Shown here: piece after piece, positions 43,510 through 54,400 of the stretch
How the letters are laid out: each line of letters starts with the position of its first letter
How positions within the stretch are numbered: the first letter of the stretch is position 1
Origin: Acanthornis magna
Taxonomy: Eukaryota; Chordata; Aves; Passeriformes; Acanthizidae
Direction: 5' to 3'
Assembly (NCBI GenBank): GCA_036785705.1
Contig: JAWUZG010000001.1
Location: forward strand, 124,001-188,000
Length of the DNA stretch: 64,000 nucleotides
Notes under the pieces: model-generated
What the model was told of the DNA's origin: nothing
Database searches by the model: none
The model's input: the letters and a program-made list of their open reading frames with translations, nothing else
Program-made: the position numbers and the translations under genes

Positions 43510-43584
43510 ATAATAAATGCTGATTTTCCTTCAACGTTTATTGACTGTGGTGACTCTGCTCTTATGAGACAACAGTTCTCTCCC

Positions 43585-45390
43585 AGCACATGCCACAGTT
43601 GGTACATCACAAGATGTTTATTCCAGAATTTATTCTGGACCAGCCTATTCAGACCAATGGCTTTACCCCCTGGAAGGGACAAGGACTGCATGATAAAGCC
43701 ACCCAAGTGTCCTCTCAAATCCAGGGTGTTGAGTGCCAGGTGTCATTCAAGGCCCAGAAAAGCCAAACAGAGCCCCTTGAATTGCCATTCTCATGGTTGG
43801 TCTCTCCCCACGCTGGAGTTTGTGGTGACAGAATTAATGTGGTTCTAAAGGTAATTTGAAAGTGCCAAGAGAGGGAAATTATCACATGAAAATGCAAATC
43901 GTGCCTTATCTTGGCTGTTCCATGGCTGCTATGATTCATCATTATTTCTTCATCTGTTTTTTTTTCCTTTTCCAGGTGAGCTCTCAATAAAAAGCAAGGA
44001 AAGAAAAAAAGAAGGAGGAGTGGTAGAGCAGAGCTTCGATTGCCAGAAAAGATTTATGGCTCCTTTTATCCAAATGTAAAACATCCTTCAACAGGGAAGG
44101 AATATTAAACATTTCAAATCACCATCTATCATTCAGCCCCTGCTCTGATGGTGACCACACGTTCCTCTCACACAGCACAGGGAGCTCTGCCTTGTCTCCC
44201 ATGCCATCCCCTGGTTCAGGGGAACAGCATCCTCCAGCCAGATTTCCATACTGGACAACTCCAGGGGTGTAAAGTTGTATTTACACCTCAAATTCCACTG
44301 GAGTTGCACAAATTCATCCCAGCAGAGGATCCACAGTGCTGTTCTCCACATTTCTCCTGTATAATCTCCTTTAAAGCAAGCCATGGTGTGTTGGGTTCAC
44401 ATCATCCCAGCAAATAAAATTTCCTGAGTGAAGTGTGTGGGATTTACAGACCTGTTCACCTTTACATTGGTTGCTGAAGTGTGAGGTGCAGGGAAAGGGA
44501 ATCAGGGTCTGACTGCTCCCAAAAGAAGGAAGAATCATCAGGGGGTGGATGCAGCAGAACTGGGTGGAGACTCTTCACAAACAGAAGTTCACCTGTGAAA
44601 TTCCTTGTCTTAGGATACTGTGGTTGCTGAACATATAAATGGTTCAAAATTTAAGAAAACTGATGAAATAGAAACATGGAAGGTTTAAACATTAAACATG
44701 AAAATATAATTTCTGGCTCAGTGGGTCCCAAGAAGGCAACAAGATGTAAAAACACCACCACACACCAGCCTTATTTTCCTTCCGTTGTTCGCCAGTCATT
44801 TTTGGAGACAGGACACAACTCCATGGATTGCAGCTCTGACTGAGAACATTCTCTCTACAGTTTTGGATATTCTGTGCTGACCTCCCAGCCCAGCATGTCT
44901 GGGAGTGGGGAACAAGGCTGCCAACAGCCTCACTCCACACACAGCTGTCCTTCACCTCAGCAGTCCAAACCAGGAACTGCCCAGGCAGAAAATGAACCCT
45001 GTGGGTGCTGTGACATTTTTCCCCAAGTAGTTCTGACACATTTTTCCATACATTTTCTAAGGGACAAAGACAGCACATCAGACAGACATCAGTGCTCCCA
45101 GCACTGCCCCTGTGATCAGACAGAGCAGTGACCCAGGAGCAGAGACACTTTGGGGAAGAGCCTCTGAGGGAACTCGGGGAGTCACGAAAATCTGAATGGT
45201 CATCAGACTGAGCAGAAGATCTCACCTCAAGCTGATGAGGCATTGGGGTCATGCCCTGCCTGCACCGGAATTGTGGATCCTTACAGGATGCAATCTGCCC
45301 CTGGCAGTGCTGAATTTTACTTTTCCTGCCTTTTGGGCCAAATTATGGAAGTGGAAATAAAACACAAAGAACAAAACTCTCACAGCTGAG
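43585..45390. other. Unique non-coding stretch
   Basis: No element or exon recognised. The 186-codon minus-strand frame at 44692-45252 shows no family resemblance and overlaps + frames. Confidence 0.4.
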
Positions 45391-45456
45391 CTGTCAGTTG
45401 AGGAGTTGGACTCGATGATCCCTGTGGGTGCCTTATAACTCAGGATATTCTGTGGT
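45391..45456 (+). mobile_element. CR1-type tail fragment (CR1 or SINE)
   Basis: GAGTTGGACTCGATGATCCC to CAGGATATTCTGTGG is the last ~65 bp shared by CR1 and the tRNA-Ile SINE. Too short to tell which. Confidence 0.7.
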
Positions 45457-45491
45457 CCATTTCACTTCCAGTTTTCATTTAGAAGTGATGA

Positions 45492-45623
45492 AGAATCACA
45501 GAATGGTTTGAGTGGGAAGGGACCTCAAAGATCGTCTTGTGCCACCCCCTGCAATGGACAGGGACATCTTCCACTGTCCCAGGCTCCTCAGAGCCCCACC
45601 CAGCCTGGCTTTGGACACTGCCA
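45492..45623 (-). mobile_element. CR1 LINE 3'-end fragment
   Basis: AGAATCACAGAATGGTTTGAG, GGGAAGGGACCTCAAAGATC and GGACAGGGACATCTTCCAC: reverse complement of CR1. Confidence 0.88.
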
Positions 45624-45719
45624 TGGTGTAGCAGAGGTCAGCTGGAGCATCCACACCTGCTGAGGATCATGCTCACATAGGTAGAGCCTCCAAATGCAAG
45701 GTTTTAAGAACCAACAGTT

Positions 45720-46260
45720 CCATGCAGATTGTGCAAAGAAAAACACCCCATAATTACATGGAAAGACACCACGGCGCTATGGAATCATCCTGTGCATTTC
45801 TGTGGGCACGTGTTTGTCACTTTATTGGCTGTCACACATCAGGTACCCGCGCAGAATAAAGATAAACAGCATTAAACCATCCAGGTGCACCGTGCCAGCA
45901 AATGCATCACTTCCAGGCAGTTAATCTGCGCTTGCCATTGGTGGTTGACATTGCAGATCGTGTGTGATATGCACAGATAAATGGCAATTAAGCATCAATA
46001 TCTTCAGGTCCCAGAGCTGGCCGGCTCCTTTCCAGAAAGGAAAGCTTTGCCATTATCTCCGTCCTGCACTGTGTGCATATCCATATCCAACACCACTTAG
46101 GAACCACTCCAACAAGTGATCATCTTAACAGGGTCAGCACCTTTCCTCCCCAGGACCCCGTAACAAACTTAGCATCAGCTCCTAACTAATTGAATTGGAG
46201 CATGATCAACAGTCTAATTGAAGACTGCCTCGCATCCATTTCAAGTTCATAGGATTTCCC
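45720..46260. promoter_or_regulatory. Candidate conserved regulatory block (strongest of the set)
   Basis: A 540-bp repeat-free segment with several preserved CpGs (CCACGGCGC, GTACCCGCGC, CTGCGCTTG, GATCGTG). Two TAATTGA homeodomain words lie 28 bp apart (46187-46193 and 46215-46221). TGATCA words and GATAA words are also present. A run of adenine-rich purine sequence follows (46290-46350). The inference of an enhancer-like conserved element rests on texture and motif density only. Confidence 0.36.
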
Positions 46261-47399
46261 AATTTGCTTTCTGAGCTTCTGCTCAGATTTAGGAAAAAGG
46301 CAGAGAATAAAAAAAAAAGAAAGAAAGAAAAGAAGAAGGAAGAAAAAAAACAGAGGGGAAAAAGTGGCTTTACTTAACAGTTGCTATTTTGGTATCAAAA
46401 GGAGTCTGCATTGTTGATTAGAGCGAGAGATCATTATCCCTCTTAGGAGCCCGATGAAGGTCGTTGTGTTAACCTTCAAATCACTCTGTAACTGGAGGAT
46501 GCTTTTTTCTCCTGCTGAGCCACACTGGGAGAAAAAAAAAAAAAAGCAACTCAAAGGAAAGAAGTCTAGCTCTGCTTTTGCAGGCTGGAAAAGCAGAGTG
46601 ACAGGGTGGGATTAACTTGGGATCTTGTGTATTGTTCGTGCGTCGTCAGAGGAGGGAGGCAGGATGGAGGGAGAGGGAAATAAACAGATTTAAATGTTTC
46701 TGCTGTCGGTGCTGTGGTGACTGGACAGCAGCAGGAAGGCACCCTGAGTGACTCTATATACAGCTAAAAACCAGCTCATTAAATATATAATATGGGGAAG
46801 AGTTTCTATATTCACACCAATAGTAATTATTGTTATTTTACACCCAACAAACTGCCTGTGACAAGACAATTCAGGTCAATGCACAGGGAGATTCTTGTCT
46901 GCTGCACCCTGAATGATGATGCTGCTCCTTATTTTTCATTTTCATCCTGTTTCTTGTGTTCCTGTTCTGGCACAGCAGGTCCCAGGTTTAGAGTGCAGGG
47001 TTATCAGTGTTCTGGTTAAGAGTTGCACTAAGCTGCCTCCCTGGACACACAGGGCATGATTCCTCCCACTGATGTGTTTCTTTGACAGGGAAGCCACGAT
47101 CCTGATGATCCCAGGGTCACCAGGAAAGGCATTATAAACCACAAATGTCTCTTGGTCATGGAAGATGCTCGAAGTAACACCTCATCCTGGGATCCCATGG
47201 TCAGAACCACCATGGGAAAGAGATTCTGCTTTCCATCCTTCACAGTCTGGTCTGGAAAAGTTGTTAGAGCAGCCAGTCTTGACAAGAAGGATCAAAATCC
47301 AGGAAAAACAGGCGAGAAGAAACCCATGCCACAGTGCTTTACAAATTGCCTCTCCATCTGCAGGTTCTCTCCACCCCAGACCTCCCCTGGTTTCTTTGG
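46261..47399. other. Non-coding stretch with A/G-rich runs
   Basis: Purine runs lie at about 46296-46350 and 46531-46545. No exon or interspersed repeat recognised. Confidence 0.45.
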
Positions 47400-47910
47400 C
47401 TTCCTGACCCCACCTGCAGTGCTGTGCCCAGCTCTGGACACCCCAAAATAAGAAGGATGTGGATCTCTTGAATAAGCCCAGGGGAGGCCAAGGAGATGCT
47501 CTGAGGGCTAGAGCGACTCTGCCATGGAGCCAGGCTGGAAGAGCTGGGGAAGAGAAGGCTCCAGGGAGAGCTCAGAGCTCCTGGCAGCACCTGAAGGGCT
47601 CCAGGAGAGCTGCAGAGGGACTGGGGACAAGGGCTGCAGGGACAGCACACAGGGAATGGCTTGGCAGTGCCAGAGGGCAGGGCCAGATGGGATCTTGGGA
47701 ATTGGGAATTGCTGCCGGGGAGGGTGGGGAGGGGCTGGGCTGGAACTGCCAGAGCAGCTGTGGCTGCCCCTGGATCCCTGCAGTGTCCCAGGCCAGGCTG
47801 GACAGGGCTTGGAGCAGCCTGGGACAGTGGCAGGTGTCCCTGCCATGCTAGGGTGGCACTGGTTGATCTTTAAGGTCCCTTCCAACCCCAACCCCTGTAT
47901 AATTCCATCA
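47400..47910 (+). mobile_element. CR1 LINE 3' region (longest CR1 copy in the window)
   Basis: About 510 bp in sense. It opens near CTGTGCCCAGCTCTGGACAC. It runs on through AAGAAGGATGTGGATCTCTTG, AGAGAAGGCTCCAGGGAGAG and CAGGCTGGACAGGGCTTGG. It ends with AGGTGTCCCTGCCATGC and TTTAAGGTCCCTTCCAACC, closing ATAATTCCATCAC. No reverse-transcriptase part remains, so it is a dead 5'-truncated copy. Frames of 120-160 codons through it on both strands are chance frames. Confidence 0.92.
47717..47739 (+). other. Potential G-quadruplex inside CR1
   Basis: Five G runs (4, 3, 4, 4, 3) separated by loops of one or two bases: a strong quadruplex pattern by rule. Confidence 0.6.
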
Positions 47911-49359
47911 CTTGTATCACAAGGACAGAGCTCCAGACCTTACCCCCTTCTCGTGTCTCAGTCAGGTCGTGCTTCTCTCTCCCCCCTGACCTGTTCTCAT
48001 TGATTTCCCATGCAGATTCCCCATCCAAACCCTGGTTCATTCTGTGACCCACCCTGTCCCCACGCTGATGGTGGCTCTCTCCATTTGCTGTTGGAAATGA
48101 CCTGTTTCTCTGCAAGACATCGGCTCCACTTGTTGCCATCCCTTTCCCTTCCCTGCGGTGCTGCTGCCCTTGCATTGCTAATCCTCCTCTGATAACTTCT
48201 ATTCCAAATCAGCCGCGTGTCAATTTAGCATTCACCTTTTGTTGAATCTTAAATCCTTTTAATCCCTGTCCTTGCTTCTCCATGTTAAACAAATAAAGCT
48301 CATATTTTCTCCCTGTGCCTGGCGAGGGGCAGGCTCTGAGGTGACATCTCCCAGGCAAGGCACACAGATGCAAATCACTGGGACAGGGAATGTGTGCAGG
48401 GGACTCACCTCAGCCTGGTGACAAGGTGAGAAAAACCCCTGCAAACAAGGAGAGGCTATTCCTGTCCCTGCCCTCACCTCCTGTGACCACCTGAAACATT
48501 TCCCTTTCCAGGGACAGCACCGCTGCCACTCCAGGAAAGGACTGAAATTAAGGAGAAAAATTCAAGTGTGCCCTGCTAGGTTTTAACAAAAGCAGCTCAA
48601 TTTCCTTTTGTATGTGAGTCCCCCTTTTCTCTGTCACAATTTCTCTCCCCATGGCACTCCCAATCTGCAGGCTGTGGGATGCTGCTGCACCAAAGAGGAA
48701 TTTATCCAAGTTTTGCCTTGGTTATTATTTTAGTACAAGACATCTTCCCCAGGCAGTGGTGCAGACAAGGATAAATGCAGAGAATTTCACTTGCTCGCCT
48801 CCAGTGTGGGCAAGAAAAAGCTCATCCACATCTGGATGAGAGAGGTTTATCTGCTCCATCACTGCTCCTTTCATGGCCACAGCACCTAGACATGTCAAAC
48901 ATGTCATTTTTACATGTACGACATCTAAACATGACAAATACGGCATTTCTGAGGTGCCTCAGTTTAATAATATAAATAATATAATAAAATAATTCACATT
49001 TTGCCACCATGACCCCACGTGAGCAAAACCTTCCCTTTCTGGTGTTGTTGGGGGCTCTGTCCCTGCACAAACCACTGCTGGTCTATTTGTTGGCCAAGGA
49101 TTTCAATCTAAATTGCCCTTTATGTTCGTGCTCAGTAAAACTTGGAGATTTTTGGAAAAGCCCTGAGATGAGAAGGGTCGCACGAAGAAAATTGTATTAA
49201 GTGATCCGAAGGAAATGAATGGGCACAATTCCTTCACCATGGATGCCTGAGATCCACGTGGGGAGTGCAACACGTCTCCATTGGATTTCTGACTCTTGGA
49301 ATTACGAGGGTGGGGGTCTGTCTCCTGTCTGGTGCTTCGACATCAGAGGCATTGAAGTA
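47911..49359. other. Unique non-coding stretch
   Basis: A cluster of four CATG words lies at 48888-48936. No exon or element recognised. Confidence 0.4.
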
Positions 49360-49656
49360 GAATAAAATAAAATAAAATAAAATAAAATAAAATAAAATAA
49401 AATAAAATAAAATAAAACATTAAAAATAAAATAAATTCTAAAAATGAAAAAGATTAAAATTATATTTTAATGTTATTAAAATTATGTTAATGTTATTAAA
49501 ATTAAATTTAATTAAAATGTTAAATTAGAGTAAATAAAATGGAAAAAATTGACATGAAATGAAATGAAATGAAATGAAATGAAATGAAATGAAATGAAAT
49601 GAAATAAAAGAAAAGAAAACAAAACACAACAAAATAAATAAAATAAAATAAAATAA
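49360..49656. repeat. Compound AT-rich microsatellite: (AAAAT)n, ATTAAA-rich core, (GAAAT)n, (AAAAT)n
   Basis: (AAAAT)n at 49360-49417, then an irregular ATTAAAATT-rich core, (GAAAT)n at 49556-49605 and a short (AAAAT)n at about 49630-49655. All share a 5-bp period. Confidence 0.93.
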
Positions 49657-50848
49657 GCAGAACCTTATTCTAGGCAACTGAACACAGCTCCACGGAAAGA
49701 ATCAGCCTTTGCCATCAGATGTTGCATGCGGAGAGGGATTATTTCATCGAGACTGGCAGAGCACTGAGCATCATGGGGCCCTTCTTCTTGAGCCTGGATC
49801 TTCAGTGTTCCTGGGGAACAAATTAGAATTTGGGTGACTGGGTTTGCACACCCAAAGAATGTTTGTAAATTCACCTCTTGAACACCTTAGCCTGTGACTG
49901 ATAACCACTGTCTCAGCACCCCTTTTGTGGGTATCTCCCACATGCTTAGCTCCTGCCCCAAAAGTGAGAAATCCCTGGAGAGACTGGAAATCCCTGGGAA
50001 TACTGGCTGCTCTGCATCCCAATATTCCCATTGAACTCCATCAATGTGGGTCCTGCTGCCATTTCAGCCAACCCCAAAGTGATTTAAACCTTGAACCAAC
50101 AGCTGAACAGCAGAGGAGGAGGATTTATCTCCCTCGTGGGACACAAGTCTTCTCAAGACTGTGGAGAGGGACTAGAAGAACTTCATCCACCCTCTGAAAA
50201 AGAGAATTATTGTGCTAAGACCTAAAACTCTGATTTGGGGTTGGGCTGCCACACTCCTGTCGTGCCCAACATCCATCCCTCACCCCAGGGGCTTCCAGCA
50301 GCTTCTCACGCTGGCTCGGGAACAGGGGCTTTTCCAATTAACCTGTCAGGAAGAGCAATGTATTATTTTCCAGCACTTGAGTAATTTAAAAGCCATCAGG
50401 TTGCAGAGATCTGCCTGGCATGCTAAACTCTCAGTCAGTGCTGAAGAGCTGTGTGAGGCTGATTTCATCAAAGATGCAGCACAGAGAGACCCAAGGTCAG
50501 AAGAAGGTGTTGCATCTGTGGAGGAGGAGGAGAAAACCACACAGCCAAGGTGCTAAAGCCTCTTTTGGGAACTTTGAGGTGTTGTTATTAATCCACATTA
50601 ATTTTGTCACTGGCAGAGCCCCAGTTTGGACTGCCATGCCCTGATTCACGTGGCCAAGGGAGCTCCAAATATTGAACGGTGCCATCTCTGGTGAGGGCTG
50701 CATCCCTTTGATAACTCAGAGGAATCCATCTCTTGGCTAGAGCTGCTGAAACAAAGGAATGCTCTCACATTTTTGACCACACCCCAGCACTCTGAGAGCT
50801 TGGCCTGGAAGTTTTGGATGCATCCAAGGTGCTCACGTTGATGGAGAT
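49657..50848. other. Unique non-coding stretch
   Basis: Nothing recognised. Confidence 0.4.
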
Positions 50849-51278
50849 TGATGCCTTAAGGATTTTTAGCTGCTGTTTTTCATGTATCTGTAGTTTTGGT
50901 GTGTAGCTCTAGGTTTCATATAAAACCTCTGTTCACAGCATTTTAGACAAAACGATTGCTCTCAAATGAAAGTATCCAAGGATATTTTGCTGCCTCAGAG
51001 CCCCAAAATAAGTAAATAACAGTGAATTGGGGGGAGCAAGCTTGGGGTGGTTGACATCATCACCTGAAGGTGAAATTGGAGAATTGAGGCTCAATATGTT
51101 AATGGACAAACTTATAAAATGTGAAGAACTCGTGACTCGCTGTCCATTTTGGGTGTGGCCTCTCGAGTAGGCTCTGTCTGCCCTGAATGTACCAGAAAGT
51201 CTCCAATAAATTAATCTGCTTTTTATTCTCGTAACTTTGTCTGGCCTCTGTTTCAGGTAAGTCCTGTTTTAGGCATCA
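50849..51278 (+). mobile_element. Solo LTR, family B (copy B3)
   Basis: It begins TGATGCCTTAAGGATTTTTAG and ends TTTAGGCATCA. TATAAAA lies at 51113-51119 and AATAAA at 51205-51210. The flanking pentamers GAGAT and AAGAT match at four of five bases, a probable 5-bp target duplication, pointing to an ERVL-like source. No internal region. Confidence 0.88.
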
Positions 51279-52093
51279 AAGATAAGTCTCCCATTCCAAC
51301 AAACCACAATTTTTCCTCTGGCATCTTTCCCTCCACAGCCCAGGCCCTGCTCTCCGCCATCCCCTGGCTGCTCATGTCCCAGCTAAGCATTTCCAGACAG
51401 AAACTCACACCTGAGCTCTAGTCCTTAAGCACATGTGGACGCCTGGGGACTCGAGGAGGGGTAAATGGGTTTCTTCACAGGATCCTCCTGTGCTCCTGGG
51501 GAGATGATGTGGTTTTTTTGCTTGTCTTCAATCACAGAACAAGAGCTAAGTGTTATTGATCTGGGACCTAGGGGGAATATTTCTGAGCAGCTCGCCCTGG
51601 CATTAGTCCATCACTTAGCTGGTATTTATTATTCAGGGCTGGCAAGGGATTCCTGGCAGCGTGCCCTGGCCAGACAGCAAACTGGTGACGGAGGAGCTGA
51701 GCGAGTCAAGGACAAATGGAGAGGGGAAAGAAGGGAAGAAAGAAATTGCAAACCAGATTTTCCCTTCTCAAATCAGCTTAGGTGGGTCCCAGAGCCTCTC
51801 TCTCTGCGAAGTTGCTCCTGTGTGCATTCAAACCCCGAAGCAGGGTGTACACACAGAGCCTGGCAGATGGTCAGCCTGAGATGATTTCTGGCTGAGAGAT
51901 GAGGTGAAAATGCAAATAAATAGGACAAGAACCAGACAAGCTTTCACCCACCAAAAAAATCACGAAGGGTGCATGCGAGGAGGCAGAGTGGCAGCTTTGC
52001 AGAGTGGAAAGCTGCTCCTCACAGCTGGAAGGTCCAAGAGGAAGAACCATGGCAGTGTCTATCAGTGAATTACTTAATTTTGGTTATTCCCAG
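51279..52093. other. Unique non-coding stretch
   Basis: From about 51520 to 51680 the sequence is repeat-free with GTGTTATTGATC and TATTTATTATTC words and may be conserved. No exon recognised. Confidence 0.38.
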
Positions 52094-52587
52094 TGTTGCC
52101 TTTTGGCTGGTAGAATGATGAGGCAGACACAGTTAAAAAGGGTGAAAGGGTTTTACCTTGGGTTTTTAATAGGATTTTAGGTGCACAGCTCTTCAGAGGT
52201 GGAACACACCAAGATGCACACATTGTATAATGCATATACAATTTTATGGACCTTGCAAATTAGCATATCTGTCTAAAATCCGCCAATAAGAAACTTAATA
52301 AATGAAATCATATCCGCTTATTTTAAGAATTCCCCCCCAAATGAGGCCAGAGTCCAGTTTACAAAATAAGTTCCATTTACAAAATATGTTCCAGAGAGAA
52401 GGTTTCAACCGAGGCTGAAACCTCAAAAAGTTTACCCAAAACTAAGGTAAAATATCAGACTACAAAAATTACAAGCATGTAGGCTAAGGGTACAAAGAAT
52501 ATATACAGGGTACAGAAAACATAAGGAGTGTATAAAAATGTATAAAAGAGTATATAAAAAAGAAAGGCAAAAAATCCTCGGGCATCA
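52094..52587 (-). mobile_element. Solo LTR, family C
   Basis: The + strand runs from TGTTGCCTTTTGGC to ATCCTCGGGCATCA, so the element reads TG...CA either way. A perfect 4-bp target duplication CCAG lies at 52090-52093 and 52588-52591. Its sense start contains a few TATAAAAATG-like words and the same terminus as the fold-back element at 20562-20755. A TTTAAT (ATTAAA in sense) near 52172 could be the polyadenylation signal. It is 494 bp with no internal region. Confidence 0.82.
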
Positions 52588-52591
52588 CCAG

Positions 52592-53600
52592 CACTCCAGG
52601 GAGGTTTGTGTTGCCTTATGATTAATGGAAGGATGTGAAGCCATGTTGGTAGATCCACCCAGTCCCCTCTGAGGGCTCCTGCCAGAACCATCCTTTATTC
52701 CATGATTTGAGAGGAATTCCTCCTGAAAGCTCACCTGAACAACAGCCCAGCCAATGCAGAGCAGATATTGCTGTTTGCATAAAGATCTGGGAAATAACAG
52801 AGTCTGAAGCAGGACACGAAGCTTTAGTGACCTCCCTGCTGTCCATTCTGAGGAAAAAAATAGGGAAAACACAGCCTCAGCAGCCCAGTCCTGTGACAAT
52901 TCCCTGTTTCCTTTCTAATGCCAATCCAGCGTTAATGCAGGGGCTCATTCCCTGGTGATCCGGGGACAGAAATTGCAAACTCTCAAGAACAGATTGGATG
53001 GAGCAAAAAACATATGAAATCTCAGCTCCAGGTCTGCTGTCCCCGTGCCAGATTTGCATTTTGCACAGCGCCAGGCTTTGAAGAGTCGATGTGAACCAGC
53101 AGCACACGGAACACGGAGCACAGTGAGTGAATTATCCCAAGGGATTGTGAGAAGGGTCAGAGGATCTTCAGGGAGGAAGGGAATTAAGTTTCTGCTTAGC
53201 CTAACCCCACACATTGCAGCAGGGCTATAGCAAGGTAGGAACAACTCAAACTCTTCCTGAGGTTGCAGGAAAATCCATAAAAATCAGCTTTTGGACAGAG
53301 CTTTTGGGAAGTTCAGCACATGGCACCTCTTTTTCCTAGGCAGTAAACTCGTGCGTCTTTCCAGGCAATAACTCTGCCAGTTTAAGAGTTCTTGTAACCT
53401 TTGCACTAAGATAATATTGGCAGAAAAAGGGGGAAAAAATTCCCTCAGGCTTGGTCAGATTAAAGAGCCCTGTCTGCGAAGGTGCAGTGAATTTTCCTGT
53501 TATTGATCCCTGGGGTCATCCTTGAGACAGTGAACTAATGGACCAGCACATTTCCTTGGATTTGCTTTAACTAAAAATTACATTAAGTTCAAGTGGGATA
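52592..53600. other. Unique non-coding stretch
   Basis: Nothing recognised. Confidence 0.4.
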
Positions 53601-53627
53601 TTAATAATGATTATGATGGTGGTGGTA

Positions 53628-53669
<42 letters not shown>
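53601..53669. repeat. (AAT)n microsatellite
   Basis: A core of ~14 AAT units (53627-53669) is preceded by a degenerate TAATGATTATGATGGTGG part. Confidence 0.95.
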
Positions 53670-54049
53670 GCAGCAGCACACCATTCCATCTCTCTCAGAC
53701 AAATAGCTGCAAGGCTAATCCAGCCCTCACTGATTTTACAATAACCCCTAGGCACTGAGTTTTTCACATCTTCAGTCTTTTTTGTTCCCTCCGTCTGATT
53801 GTTCCACACCTCCCCCAAAATGTTCATAGCAAGATCTGGGCAAAAAATTTCCCTGCTTGGCTTCCACCTTGGAAACAGTATTTGATTTCTTCAGCTCAGT
53901 GGTCTGATAGCCCAAGCCTGAGCCTGGGCTCATTACAAATGTTGATCTGAAAATGCTGGATAAGAATCTCTCCAGTTGCTGCTAAACCAAACTGAAACCA
54001 AGCAAACGGATGAAAAACAACACCAACAAAGTTTCCTAAAGTGACAATC
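53670..54049. other. Unique non-coding stretch
   Basis: Nothing recognised. Confidence 0.4.
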
Positions 54050-54400
54050 TGCTAGGTGAAGGCTCCAGCCGCTCTACTCTTCGTGGCACAGCAAAGCTCT
54101 CTTTCACATCAGTTATCTGGAAAAAAAGGCTGGAAAAGTCGGAGAGAAGTGATGGATGTCTGTTCCCATGAGCTGCAAAGGCATCTTTCCCCAGGAATTG
54201 TGCAGTGCTGCCATGTTTCACACCCTCCCTGCTGCCTTTCACAAAGCAAGGACCACGGAAATGAAGCGATCAGCGCGGCTCGATAATTACGGTGGCAGCT
54301 TGTGTATGCTCAGTAGGTTTGGGCTGAAAGGAGGTATATTTTAATTATTAGCATCCAATTAAATATTGAATAAGTTCCATTATTGAAGGGGGATTTTGTG
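54050..54400. promoter_or_regulatory. Candidate conserved regulatory block
   Basis: Repeat-free, with CpGs retained in AGCGATCAGCGCGGCTCG and a dense AT core TTAATTATTAGCATCC then CAATTAAATATTG (54341-54369) carrying two homeodomain words. Regulatory role inferred. Confidence 0.3.

Larger units (their letters stand above)
42976..43584. repeat. Tandem duplication (312-bp period) carrying a CR1 fragment in each unit
   Basis: Unit 1 (42976-43287) and unit 2 (43288-43584) share CCTTCTGTAGCACATCCATG at the left, a CR1 3'-end copy in the middle, and TTATTGACTGTGGTGACTC plus CAACAGTTCTCTCCC at the right. Since the CR1 lies at the same place in both, the CR1 inserted first and the whole segment was then duplicated. 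Unit 2 has small deletions. Confidence 0.93.

Noticed and set aside
42976..43584. CRISPR-like direct repeats (also considered at 27249-27536)
   Set aside because: Two long adjacent units without spacers in vertebrate-type DNA are simple tandem duplications.
47459..48003. 130-160-codon frames on both strands
   Set aside because: They lie within a CR1 3' untranslated region.
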